From contig SLDF01000220.1 of assembly GCA_007125435.1 (NCBI GenBank), positions 1-6,121 on the forward strand: 6,121 nucleotides of DNA, written 5' to 3'. Of the stretch, positions 1 to 5,563 are shown piece after piece; position 1 is the first letter of the stretch; the number at the start of each line of letters is the position of its first letter. A program made the translations under genes and the position numbers. The notes under the pieces are model-generated. The model saw nothing but the letters and a program-made list of their open reading frames with translations, was not told the origin of the DNA and ran no database searches. The stretch is from Saprospiraceae bacterium. GTDB taxonomy: Bacteria > Bacteroidota > Bacteroidia > Chitinophagales > Saprospiraceae.

Positions 1-1750
1 AATTATTGGCCTGAAACACCTTGAGCCCTAAAAATATGATCGTAAAGCTCAATATCGTCAGCAAGTACATGCGCAGAAATCCATTTTGAAATAGCTGTGT
101 CCAGTATCTGGCAAACCCATTAAATCCCCTGGCTAGTCCTGTGAGTATATATTCTGGTGATAAGACCTTGAGGGATTTGATAAGTTGACTGATACGACCT
201 CCGGGATTGTTAACCACATACAATACCAATCCGCCGACTAAAGTCGCCATACTCAGATAAAAAACTGTATTGAAGCCATGCCATAGAGCAAGATAGCTAT
301 CATATGGGAGCCCTGATACACTTTCGTAAATTGCACCGGTAAAGCCGTCATCAAGCAGACCTGGAAAAAGGCCAAACACAATACCCAGAACTGCCAGTAG
401 GAGAGGAGGCGTCCACATCGTCCATTCCGGTAGTTTGACATGTTCTAGTTCTGGTTTAAGGTCTCCTCCGAATGGTTTCCATCCGGCCATGAATCCGGCG
501 ACCACCAGGAATATGTTTGTCAGTACGGCCAGCACAGTCAGTGGCCAGGCCCATTCTACAGCGTGAAGTGTGCCTTCGTAGATGAGATCCTTGCCAATGA
601 AGCCAACACTGGGTGGGATACCCGCATTGCTTACTGCCGCCAGTAGGCCTGCTGCAGCCAGTGGCATCATGACTTTACGTAGACCGCTTAGTTTTGATAT
701 ATCTCTGCTTTTTGCAGCATAGTCTACTACACCGGTAGTCATGAATAAAGAAGCCTTATACAGGGCATGCACCACTATGAATACGCTCAAGGCCAAAATA
801 GATTTTTCCGACCCCATGCCGATTAAAAACACCATCACACCCAGAGCAGAGACGGTACTATAGGCTAGTATAGATTTCATATCTGTCCGCAGTACGGCGT
901 GAATCGCTGCATACAGCATAGTCACCCCGCCAAATAGCATTAATGTATAATTCCAGTATGGGTGATCGCCTAGGATAGGATTAAATCTAGCCAGTAAATA
1001 CACACCGGCTTTTACCATGGTAGCTGAGTGCAGATAGGCAGAGACCGGTGTGGGTGCCTTCATCGCCCCAGGTAACCAAAAGTGAAATGGAAATTGTGCT
1101 GACTTAGTCAATGCTCCAAAAAATACAAGGATCAAAATGGGAACAAACAATGTGTGCTCCTTGATAGTCCCGGCTTCATATATCATTTCAGATATCTGAT
1201 AGGTTCCGGCCACTTCTCCCAGCATGATGAGTCCGGCAAGCATGATGAGTCCACCTCCGCCAGTCACCGATAGCGCTTTCAGGGCAGATTCTCTCGATGC
1301 CTCATCCTCATTTTTAAAACCGATCAGAAAAAACGAACTGATACTGGTCAATTCCCAAAATAAAAATAAGGCGATCAGATTATTGGCCATGACCACACCT
1401 AGCATAGCGCCCATAAATAAACTCAGAAAACCAAGTAGTCGAGTGTCACCGGCCTTCCCCTTCATATAACCGCCGGCATAGAGAAAAATCAGTGTCCCTA
1501 TACCCGTGATAAGCATGGCGAACATATAACCCAAGCCGTCTAGCCGCACCGACCAATCAAAAGATAACATATCATTACCCGCGCCGATCCTGCCCGCATC
1601 AGCGTCGATGCCATGCCATAGCAGCACCAGGAATAATCCCAGTGGTAGGACTACAGCAGATCGCGTCATCCACACCGATAATTGACGCCTTCTTCCCGGC
1701 ACCAAAAAAAGAATAGACACAATAAAAGGAATCAGGATTATTGCAAGCAT
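1..1750 (-). CDS. mrpA: Na+(monovalent cation)/H+ antiporter subunit A, MrpA type, N-terminal part (3' end beyond window)
   Basis: This is the large membrane subunit of an Mrp/Mnh-type antiporter, which exchanges cytoplasmic Na+ (or K+) for external protons at the inner membrane and is related to complex I subunit NuoL. An unbroken minus-strand frame gives 583 residues up to the window edge; MrpA proteins are usually about 770-950, so the C-terminus is missing. The opening MLAIILIPF and the motif WELTSISSFFLIGF (residues 132-145) are MrpA-like, whereas NuoL has WEGVGLCSYLL at this place. The conserved charged residues are present: Glu133 in WEL, Lys216 in LTKSAQFPFHFWLP and Lys247 in MVKAGVY. 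They sit at a constant offset of 7 from what I recall as Glu140, Lys223 and Lys254 of Bacillus MrpA. Many hydrophobic helices run throughout. The start is ATG 1748-1750, because an in-frame TAA lies about 55 bases upstream and no other start codon intervenes. No clear ribosome binding site is seen. Any mrpB-G partners would lie to the left. Confidence 0.93.
   Translation of the reverse strand, partial: MLAIILIPFIVSILFLVPGRRRQLSVWMTRSAVVLPLGLFLVLLWHGIDADAGRIGAGNDMLSFDWSVRLDGLGYMFAMLITGIGTLIFLYAGGYMKGKAGDTRLLGFLSLFMGAMLGVVMANNLIALFLFWELTSISSFFLIGFKNEDEASRESALKALSVTGGGGLIMLAGLIMLGEVAGTYQISEMIYEAGTIKEHTLFVPILILVFFGALTKSAQFPFHFWLPGAMKAPTPVSAYLHSATMVKAGVYLLARFNPILGDHPYWNYTLMLFGGVTMLYAAIHAVLRTDMKSILAYSTVSALGVMVFLIGMGSEKSILALSVFIVVHALYKASLFMTTGVVDYAAKSRDISKLSGLRKVMMPLAAAGLLAAVSNAGIPPSVGFIGKDLIYEGTLHAVEWAWPLTVLAVLTNIFLVVAGFMAGWKPFGGDLKPELEHVKLPEWTMWTPPLLLAVLGIVFGLFPGLLDDGFTGAIYESVSGLPYDSYLALWHGFNTVFYLSMATLVGGLVLYVVNNPGGRISQLIKSLKVLSPEYILTGLARGFNGFARYWTQLFQNGFLRMYLLTILSFTIIFLGLKVFQANN
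1221..1252. repeat. In-frame short tandem duplication inside mrpA
   Basis: AGCATGATGAGTCC occurs at 1221-1234 and again at 1239-1252, a repeat with an 18-base period. On the coding (minus) strand it gives the repeated peptide GLIML-A-GLIML in a membrane helix. It keeps the frame and adds one hydrophobic turn-and-a-half, so it should be tolerated. It may be a local slippage duplication or simply coincident codon use for similar residues. Confidence 0.7.
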
Positions 1751-1779
1751 CGAGTTACACGTCTTGTTTTCGCAATGGT

Positions 1780-1787
1780 CAAAAGTA
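1780..1787 (-). promoter_or_regulatory. Candidate -7 promoter element for mrpA
   Basis: Read on the minus strand, these bases are TACTTTTG, a full match to the Bacteroidota -7 consensus TAnnTTTG. Transcription would start about 20-25 bases before the mrpA ATG, giving a short leader. No clear -33 TTTG is present; TTCG lies 20 bases upstream and TTGG about 25. The motif is short and chance matches occur in this AT-rich DNA, so its position is the main support. Confidence 0.5.
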
Positions 1788-1860
1788 GAAAAAAATAATT
1801 TATCTTACGAACCAATCTGCGCTTTTGTGATGAATTGAATTGAAGAGTTATTTTGGCTTT

Positions 1861-2033
1861 GGGCGTGACCTCCATCTCTCCCTAGGGTCGAGATGGAGGT
1901 CGGGCTATTCGCTTGTATTCCTGACTGTCTCATGGGCAGTCACAAGATGTATGATGGCTTCCTTCGGTCGCCCCCATACATCTGTTCCTGCTTACCATTC
2001 GACAGCCACTCATATCGCTTCTATCCCTCACGC
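1861..2033 (+). repeat. Folded intergenic repeat element, copy 1
   Basis: The element opens with GGGCGTGACC and closes with CTATCCCTCACGC, and its ends pair: GCGTGA at 1863-1868 with TCACGC at 2028-2033. Three nested hairpins follow the opening. The first has a perfect 12-bp stem (1867-1878 with 1890-1901, GACCTCCATCTC). The second is GACTG/CAGTC (1923-1927, 1937-1941). The third has a perfect 9-bp stem AGATGTATG/CATACATCT (1945-1953, 1975-1983), which may extend internally through GGC/GCC. The GA of the terminal arm also belongs to the first stem, so the two compete for two bases. The general plan matches intergenic repeats I remember from Bacteroidota genomes (GGGCGT...ACC stem, GGTCGGGCTATTCGC, ...ATCCCTCACGC); this is from memory, not a search. 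It could be a mobile non-coding element or an expressed RNA. The two ends are chosen by the paired termini. Confidence 0.72.
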
Positions 2034-2041
2034 GAAAATCG

Positions 2042-2090
2042 GTTGTCTGTTGTCCGTTGTCCGTTGTCGGTTACGGGTTATCGGGTATCA
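2042..2090 (+). repeat. Seven degenerate 7-bp tandem repeats
   Basis: The stretch divides exactly into seven heptamers: GTTGTCT, GTTGTCC, GTTGTCC, GTTGTCG, GTTACGG, GTTATCG and GGTATCA. Similarity to GTTGTCC falls from left to right, so the array looks like a decaying simple repeat. It starts 8 bases after the folded repeat ends. No function can be read from it. Confidence 0.85.
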
Positions 2091-2101
2091 AAAGTTTAAC
2101 G

Positions 2102-2211
2102 CTTCGCTGTTTAATGTCAAGCATTCGGCTAGCGCCTTTGCTTGACGTTTACGCTGCGTGGACTTTGTCCACTTCGCTGTTTATGCTTGAAGATGAATGA
2201 AAGCTTTCAAG
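2102..2211. repeat. Cluster of small hairpins and a direct repeat
   Basis: CTTCGCTGTTTA occurs twice in direct orientation (2102-2113 and 2172-2183). Between the copies lie GTCAAGC/GCTTGAC (2116-2122 with 2140-2146) and a tight hairpin GTGGAC-TTT-GTCCAC (2158-2172). After the second copy CTTGAA (2186-2191) can pair with TTCAAG (2206-2211), followed by TTTTATT. The last could act as a weak terminator, but the stem is short. Taken together the block looks like another decayed intergenic repeat rather than a gene. Confidence 0.5.
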
Positions 2212-2306
2212 TTTTATTGGTAGTTCGGTCGAATTGCTTTCTCAAGATTCTTGCTTCTTTCAGCACAAAAATAGCGCCAAAGTATTTGGTGATAAATTTG
2301 CAAACC

Positions 2307-2322
2307 CAGGGCTGACGCCCTG
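2307..2322. repeat. GC-rich hairpin CAGGGC-TGAC-GCCCTG
   Basis: A perfect 6-bp stem with a 4-base loop stands out in an AT-rich setting. It is followed by TGCGCTATTAATATGGCATCACGCTGCGGC. The phrase 'cccagggct...gccctgcgctatta' resembles a common Bacteroidota intergenic repeat as I remember it. There is no T-run after it on either strand, so it is not a standard terminator. Confidence 0.5.
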
Positions 2323-2401
2323 CGCTATTAATATGGCATCACGCTGCGGCTTGGCTTCTATCTGGATGTTGGAGTCAGATACTATTTTTTACTTATAGAC
2401 A

Positions 2402-2458
2402 ACATTTTGAATTACACTCGCTCTAAATGGTTAATAAAAAGTGTAAATTGCAAAATGT
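2402..2458. promoter_or_regulatory. Long imperfect inverted repeat upstream of the Crp/Fnr gene, possible operator
   Basis: The left arm (2402-2418) reads ACATTTTGAATTACACT. The right arm (2440-2458), read on the other strand, is ACATTTTGCAATTTACACT. All 17 left-arm bases match, with two single-base insertions in the right arm. The arms are separated by 21 bases and the right arm ends 28 bases before the regulator's ATG. Each arm also contains a partial dyad around TTGCAA. Known Crp/Fnr proteins bind dyads near promoters, often their own, so an autoregulatory site is a fair inference. Alternatives are an mRNA leader hairpin or the ends of a small dead mobile element. Confidence 0.5.
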
Positions 2459-2486
2459 GTTGGTATGAAAATAAAATAGAATTGAA

Positions 2487-3089
2487 ATGGACATTTCAGA
2501 TGCACTTGATAAAGCTAGACGTCTTCTATATGATTATATGCCAATGGAAGACGAGCATTGGCAAGTATTTGTAAAAGATATAAGAATCAGACGGTTTGAA
2601 AAAAATGATTTTATCATCAGAGAAGGTGAAGTGGAAAAGTATCTGTCCATAGTATTAGACGGCTGCACTCGACACTTTGTTATAGCCAAAGGGCAAGATA
2701 TTAGTTTTGATTTCTCATTCCAGTATGAATTTAATTGTGCCTATGCATCTTTTATTCAGCAGTTGCCATCTAAGTTTTTTATTCAGGCTCTGAGACCGAC
2801 TACTCTGGCATCAATTCCTCACTCTTTCTTGCAGGGGCTTTACGAAGCGTATCCCGAAAGCAATAAATTCGGAAGAACAGCCGTAGAACAGTACTATATC
2901 TTTAGAGAAGAAAGAGAAGTGGCCTTGCTCACTAAGACCGCTTCTGAACGATATAGAACCCTTCTTGATAAATACCCGGAGTATGTGGAGGAAATTCCAC
3001 TAAAATATTTAGCCACATACCTTAATATTCAGCCTGAATCACTCAGCAGGATACGAAGTGCAGAAAGTAAAAAGAGAAGTGCTTCATAA
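2487..3089 (+). CDS. Crp/Fnr-family transcriptional regulator
   Basis: A 200-residue protein with the Crp/Fnr plan: an N-terminal cyclic-nucleotide-binding-type beta-roll (about residues 30-112, with FIIREGEVEKYLSIVLDG at 42-59), a connecting helix (about 118-150) and a C-terminal helix-turn-helix (about 168-191), whose recognition helix includes QPESLSRIR. The form PLKYLATYLNIQPESLSRIR is typical of the many Bacteroidota paralogues in this family. The GE...RSA phosphate-binding signature of E. coli CRP is absent (the region reads EFNCAYASFIQQLPS), so canonical cAMP binding is unlikely. There is no N-terminal cysteine cluster for an FNR-type iron-sulphur centre. It probably acts in the cytoplasm as a dimer; its ligand is unknown. 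ATG 2487 is the start because an in-frame TAA lies at 2472. No good ribosome binding site is present. A five-codon frame including its stop (2465-2479) precedes it, probably by chance. A large inverted repeat lies just upstream. Confidence 0.9.
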   Translation: MDISDALDKARRLLYDYMPMEDEHWQVFVKDIRIRRFEKNDFIIREGEVEKYLSIVLDGCTRHFVIAKGQDISFDFSFQYEFNCAYASFIQQLPSKFFIQALRPTTLASIPHSFLQGLYEAYPESNKFGRTAVEQYYIFREEREVALLTKTASERYRTLLDKYPEYVEEIPLKYLATYLNIQPESLSRIRSAESKKRSAS

Positions 3090-3126
3090 ATTAACATAGA
3101 TCAATTTTCGGCTTTACCCCTCACCT

Positions 3127-3134
3127 TACCTTTG
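3127..3134 (+). promoter_or_regulatory. Candidate -7 promoter element for the outer-membrane protein gene
   Basis: TACCTTTG fully matches the Bacteroidota consensus TAnnTTTG and continues TACCTTTGCG, a form often seen in these organisms. A TTTTCG stretch at 3105-3110 is the best candidate for the -33 element, about 18 bases upstream. Transcription would begin near 3141, leaving a leader of roughly 60 bases before the ATG. This suggests the downstream gene is transcribed independently of the regulator gene. Confidence 0.62.
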
Positions 3135-3203
3135 CGTCTGAATCGCAGGAAGATCATTCAGATCTTATTTCCGCGTCATAAAGATTTTATGTAAAAAAAA
3201 AGA

Positions 3204-3917
3204 ATGAGAATTATGAAAGGGTTATTACCGGTTATGTTTTTTTTGTTTCTATTCGGGCACTTAGGGTTTGGGCAGACTGATGACACTGATAAGGTTTATG
3301 AACCTTATTTTAGGACATATTTTAGTTTTGGTGCAGGTATCAGCCTTGCTGGTGCCTTGCCTTCTGATATTTATCAAGATGGACACAGTAATGTACAGAT
3401 AGGCCTTTTGTTCGAACGAACACTTAGTCCCAGATTTTCTGCTGTATCTGGAATAGAAATCGAACAGAATGCCTACAATTTTGATGGTGAGGTCGGGCCA
3501 GCACCTGAGGAAGACGTACTTCGGATAAGTAGGGCCGGAGATAATATTAAATATACAAGGTTGGTACAGCGAAATTTGAGCATACCCTTACAGGTGCGTT
3601 TTTATTACAAGCCCAATCTGGGTAAGTTTAAAAGTAATGCTTATTTACAGGGCGGTATTCGCATTAGTGCAAATGGCACTACAACCTTCTCTTATCGCAA
3701 AAGCAACACTGCATTCAGTGAAGATGTCAAGCCATTTGCTAATGTTTTCAATATCCAGGGAGAGATGATGATCGGATTTAAAGGTGATTTCTTCCGTCGC
3801 TTTGATCTGCTGAACGCCTCATCCATTGGTGTGATCTATCAATTCACTGAAATGTTTCAAGATGGATCAAATCAGAATATAAGACCAATTCACTTTACCT
3901 GGCGATTTATTTTCTAA
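3204..3917 (+). CDS. Secreted outer-membrane beta-barrel protein (PorT-like fold), function unknown
   Basis: A protein of 237 residues. Residues 1-23 form a signal peptide: MRIMK, a hydrophobic core (LLPVMFFLFLFG), then HLGFG with likely cleavage before Gln24. The rest shows alternating hydrophobic and polar residues with many glycines and aromatics, such as YFSFGAGISLAGALP near the start of the mature protein and a final strand FTWRFIF ending in Phe, the usual signal for barrel assembly. This fits the small 8-10-stranded outer-membrane barrels (OMP_b-brl/PorT-like) common in Bacteroidota; no catalytic motif is visible. Two starts are possible in frame: ATG 3204 and ATG 3213 (MKGLLPV). The second gives an equally good signal peptide, and neither has a clear ribosome binding site. 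It follows the regulator by 114 bases behind its own promoter-like motif. No hairpin plus T-run terminator is seen after it. Confidence 0.78.
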   Translation: MRIMKGLLPVMFFLFLFGHLGFGQTDDTDKVYEPYFRTYFSFGAGISLAGALPSDIYQDGHSNVQIGLLFERTLSPRFSAVSGIEIEQNAYNFDGEVGPAPEEDVLRISRAGDNIKYTRLVQRNLSIPLQVRFYYKPNLGKFKSNAYLQGGIRISANGTTTFSYRKSNTAFSEDVKPFANVFNIQGEMMIGFKGDFFRRFDLLNASSIGVIYQFTEMFQDGSNQNIRPIHFTWRFIF

Positions 3918-4169
3918 AGGAACAATACGACTGTAGTTTACAGGACTATATCGAAGTAAATTTGAAGTCATCTGAAGTATCGAGAACTTTTCTAAGCTAC
4001 TTGAGAAGTAGAATAACGGCCTGCACTTCATAACTGATGAACCTGGAAGTATGATTGAGAATTATCATGCAGCAAAGTTTTTTCGATTTGAGTCCAAGTT
4101 GCTAAAGGTTGACTTAAGACAAAGAATTATAAGGTAGATTCTGTTGTGTTGTTTTTTTTAGACTTCATT
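3918..4169. other. Intergenic stretch with no recognisable gene
   Basis: These 252 bases are AT-rich and carry no open frame of note. Only minor hairpins are visible, such as CTACTT-GAG-AAGTAG at 3997-4011. AGAAT/ATTCT at 4123-4142 precedes GTTGTGTTG and eight Ts ending at 4159; this might be a very weak terminator for the barrel gene but is over 200 bases from its stop codon. Some of the stretch could be remains of a lost gene; I recognise none. Confidence 0.55.
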
Positions 4170-4326
4170 GCATCAGCGCTGCGGAGTGGGTGCGTAGCGA
4201 AGCGGAGTCAGACTCGATGTAGCATTTGCGAAATCGAGGCCGAGCGAATAGCGAGCCCCGGAGCATAGCGACCTCCTATCCATCCTCTCGCCAATATCTG
4301 GTGAGAGGATGGATAGGAGGTGATGC
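4170..4326 (-). repeat. Folded intergenic repeat element, copy 2 (inverted, diverged)
   Basis: Read on the minus strand it opens GGGCATCACCTCC and closes GCGCTGATGC, with ends pairing as GCATCA (4321-4326) and TGATGC (4170-4175). Immediately inside is a perfect 19-bp inverted repeat (4271-4289 with 4303-4321), which extends by one G-T and two G-C pairs to a 22-bp stem with a 7-base loop. A second hairpin CTCGAT/ATCGAG lies at 4213-4218 and 4233-4238. The 9-mer CTATTCGCT after the first stem is shared with copy 1 (minus-strand complement of 4243-4251; plus-strand 1905-1913 in copy 1). The plan GGGC, closing arm, ACCTCC stem, CTATTCGCT, inner hairpin, closing arm is the same as in copy 1, but most stem bases differ. 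It is GC-rich against an AT-rich surrounding. No protein is encoded. Confidence 0.68.
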
Positions 4327-4401
4327 CCAAAGCCATCTAACGAAATGTACTCAAACAGCGGGACTGATTTTAATAATTTATACTTTTAAATAACAATAAA
4401 C

Positions 4402-5082
4402 ATGCTTGATGTACCACATCGGTTTTATGACAAAACAATATCTCAGCAAAACAACTATCTGGCATTTGTATGTGTAGCTTTATTAGTTTCTGTGATTGGC
4501 GTTGCTGCTATATCTTACTTTACCGGCTACATTTTCTTCGCACTATGTATTCCTATCATAGGGCTGAACTATGCACCATTTATTGATCTGCCAATTGGTA
4601 AAAGAAAAGGTAGATTTAAGTATTACTCTCCGACTTTGATATCAGAATGGCATCCAGATGGCAGGTTGGTTTTGCATGGGGGAACACTTTTTGATTATTG
4701 GTATTCTATTCGCCATGATTGGAGTCCTGCTGAGAAAAAGCGAAAGGTTTTAGAATGGTATCTTGAGGGATTGTTGAATTTGATAGATCATTTTGATCAT
4801 AAAGAAGGCTCAGAAGATTTACAAGTTCTAGCGACAACCTACTTTGTCAATAGCAAAAATATTGAACGGTCAGGGTTTGAATTGATATCGACATCTGTAT
4901 TACAGTATTTTTTAATCATCGCGAATTACTTTACAATATCAATGGCTTTAACTTTTATCAACCAAAGGGTCACATTCTTCAGGTTTAAAAGTATATATAC
5001 ATTCCAGGTGAGTTTTAAAGAGTTGAGGTCTCGAAAGGATGAGATTGAGGGACTCTACCTCACATTACTTAATCGAAAGTAA
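4402..5082 (+). CDS. Conserved-looking membrane protein of unknown function with two N-terminal helices
   Basis: I do not recognise this 226-residue protein. Residues 19-40 and 41-57 are strongly hydrophobic and form a likely helical hairpin, followed by a basic stretch (GKRKGRFK, 66-73) that suggests both termini face the cytoplasm. The remaining 150 residues are a soluble-looking domain with notable patches: SEWHPDGRLVLHGGTLFDYW (81-100), a His/Asp-rich LIDHFDHKEG (127-136) and a third, moderately hydrophobic segment (163-186) that may be a buried helix or a further membrane segment. No catalytic motif can be assigned with confidence. The start is ATG 4402, since TAA lies in frame at 4387. 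There is no clear ribosome binding site. The gene stands alone: 75 bases after the folded repeat and 70 bases before the thioesterase, which has its own promoter-like motif. Its codons are AT-rich compared with mrpA. Confidence 0.72.
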   Translation: MLDVPHRFYDKTISQQNNYLAFVCVALLVSVIGVAAISYFTGYIFFALCIPIIGLNYAPFIDLPIGKRKGRFKYYSPTLISEWHPDGRLVLHGGTLFDYWYSIRHDWSPAEKKRKVLEWYLEGLLNLIDHFDHKEGSEDLQVLATTYFVNSKNIERSGFELISTSVLQYFLIIANYFTISMALTFINQRVTFFRFKSIYTFQVSFKELRSRKDEIEGLYLTLLNRK

Positions 5083-5118
5083 TAGGTATAATTGTCAAGG
5101 CAGTTTGATGAATTAACC

Positions 5119-5126
5119 TATATTTG
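5119..5126 (+). promoter_or_regulatory. Candidate -7 promoter element for the thioesterase gene
   Basis: TATATTTG is a full match to TAnnTTTG. Transcription would start near 5133, about 20 bases before ATG 5153. If so, the TTG at 5132 that could open a longer frame would lie at or before the transcript's first base, which favours the ATG. No TTTG is found at ideal -33 spacing: the nearest is 11 bases upstream (5104-5107), with TTG at 24 bases (5092-5094). Confidence 0.5.
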
Positions 5127-5152
5127 AGATTTTGTTAATTGTATCGTACACC

Positions 5153-5563
5153 ATGCTGTCTCACACCGCATATAGAAGAGTGCTTTATGCCGAAACGGAT
5201 AAGATGGGCTATCTGTATCACGGTCATTATATTACATATTATGAAGTGGGTAGGGTAGAGCTTTTTAGAAGTATTGGTCTTAGCTATAAGGATATGGAGG
5301 ATCGACTCGGCATCATCATGCCTGTCATGTCACTGCAATCCCGGTTTTTGAGACCAGCAACTTATGATGAGCGCATAGCTATCAAGACGGAGATGCGAAA
5401 AATGCCGGAGTCAGATGTTACCATTCATTGTGAACTTTTCAATGAAAATGACCAATTGATTAATCAAGGTAGTGTCAAATTGTGTTTTATCAATGCACAA
5501 TCATTAGAAAGAGTAGAGGCACCATCAGCATGGTTGAACCCTATAAAGCCGTATTTTGATTAG
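5153..5563 (+). CDS. Acyl-CoA thioesterase, hotdog fold, YbgC/4-hydroxybenzoyl-CoA thioesterase family
   Basis: A 136-residue single hotdog-domain enzyme that should hydrolyse acyl-CoA to free acid and CoA in the cytoplasm; the natural acyl chain cannot be told from sequence. The active-site region YAETDKMGYLYHGHYITYYE (residues 12-31) matches the family pattern Y.(D/E)TD..G..Y..nY..y.E, with Asp16 aligning with the catalytic Asp18 of E. coli YbgC. It is followed by the long-helix motif GRVELFRSIGLSY and by GIIMPVMSLQSRFLRPATYDE, typical of Bacteroidota members. Length agrees with YbgC (134). ATG 5153 is preferred to the in-frame TTG 5132, which would add seven residues (MLIVSYT) absent from the family and which overlaps the presumed transcription start. 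The gene overlaps the YihY-like gene by 8 bases, so the two are probably co-translated. Confidence 0.92.
   Translation: MLSHTAYRRVLYAETDKMGYLYHGHYITYYEVGRVELFRSIGLSYKDMEDRLGIIMPVMSLQSRFLRPATYDERIAIKTEMRKMPESDVTIHCELFNENDQLINQGSVKLCFINAQSLERVEAPSAWLNPIKPYFD

Larger units (their letters stand above)
1751..2486. other. Divergent, repeat-rich intergenic region between mrpA and the Crp/Fnr gene
   Basis: I see no credible gene in these 736 bases. Plus-strand open frames at 1840-2145 and 1893-2099 are accidental: they run straight through hairpins and heptamer repeats and resemble no protein I know. From left to right the region holds a likely mrpA promoter, a multi-hairpin repeat, seven heptamers, a cluster of further hairpins, a small GC-rich hairpin and a long inverted repeat in front of the regulator gene. 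These are listed separately. Confidence 0.75.

Noticed and set aside
253..441. 62-residue open frame on the minus strand
   Set aside because: It lies wholly within mrpA in another frame of the same strand; the mrpA frame carries all the family motifs.
1224..1469. 81-residue open frame on the plus strand
   Set aside because: Antisense to the best conserved part of mrpA, low-complexity start and no recognisable protein features.
1..1750. NuoL (complex I) instead of MrpA
   Set aside because: The WELTSISSFFLIGF motif and the N-terminus fit MrpA; NuoL has a different sequence at this site.
1840..2145. 101- and 68-residue open frames in the intergenic region
   Set aside because: They pass through paired hairpin arms and the heptamer array; the peptide sequences follow from those repeats and look like no protein.
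1861..2211. CRISPR array
   Set aside because: The repeats are 7 bases or are hairpin arms; there are no regularly spaced repeats of 24-40 bases with unique spacers, and no cas genes.
2293..2300. TAAATTTG, a full match to the promoter consensus, as promoter of the Crp/Fnr gene
   Set aside because: It would leave a leader of about 180 bases containing a GC-rich hairpin and the long inverted repeat, and no -33 element is visible. A similar match on the other strand (2266-2273) suggests chance.
2465..2479. Short leader frame ATG AAA ATA AAA TAG before the Crp/Fnr gene
   Set aside because: Only four codons plus a stop, in AT-rich DNA, with no ribosome binding site; chance is the simplest explanation.
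4123..4159. Hairpin AGAAT/ATTCT followed by a run of Ts as terminator
   Set aside because: The stem is 5 A-T rich pairs and the T-run is separated from it by 8 bases, so it is too weak to call.
4381..4388. TACTTTTA as promoter of the 4402 gene
   Set aside because: It misses the final G of TAnnTTTG, and transcription would start only a few bases before the ATG.
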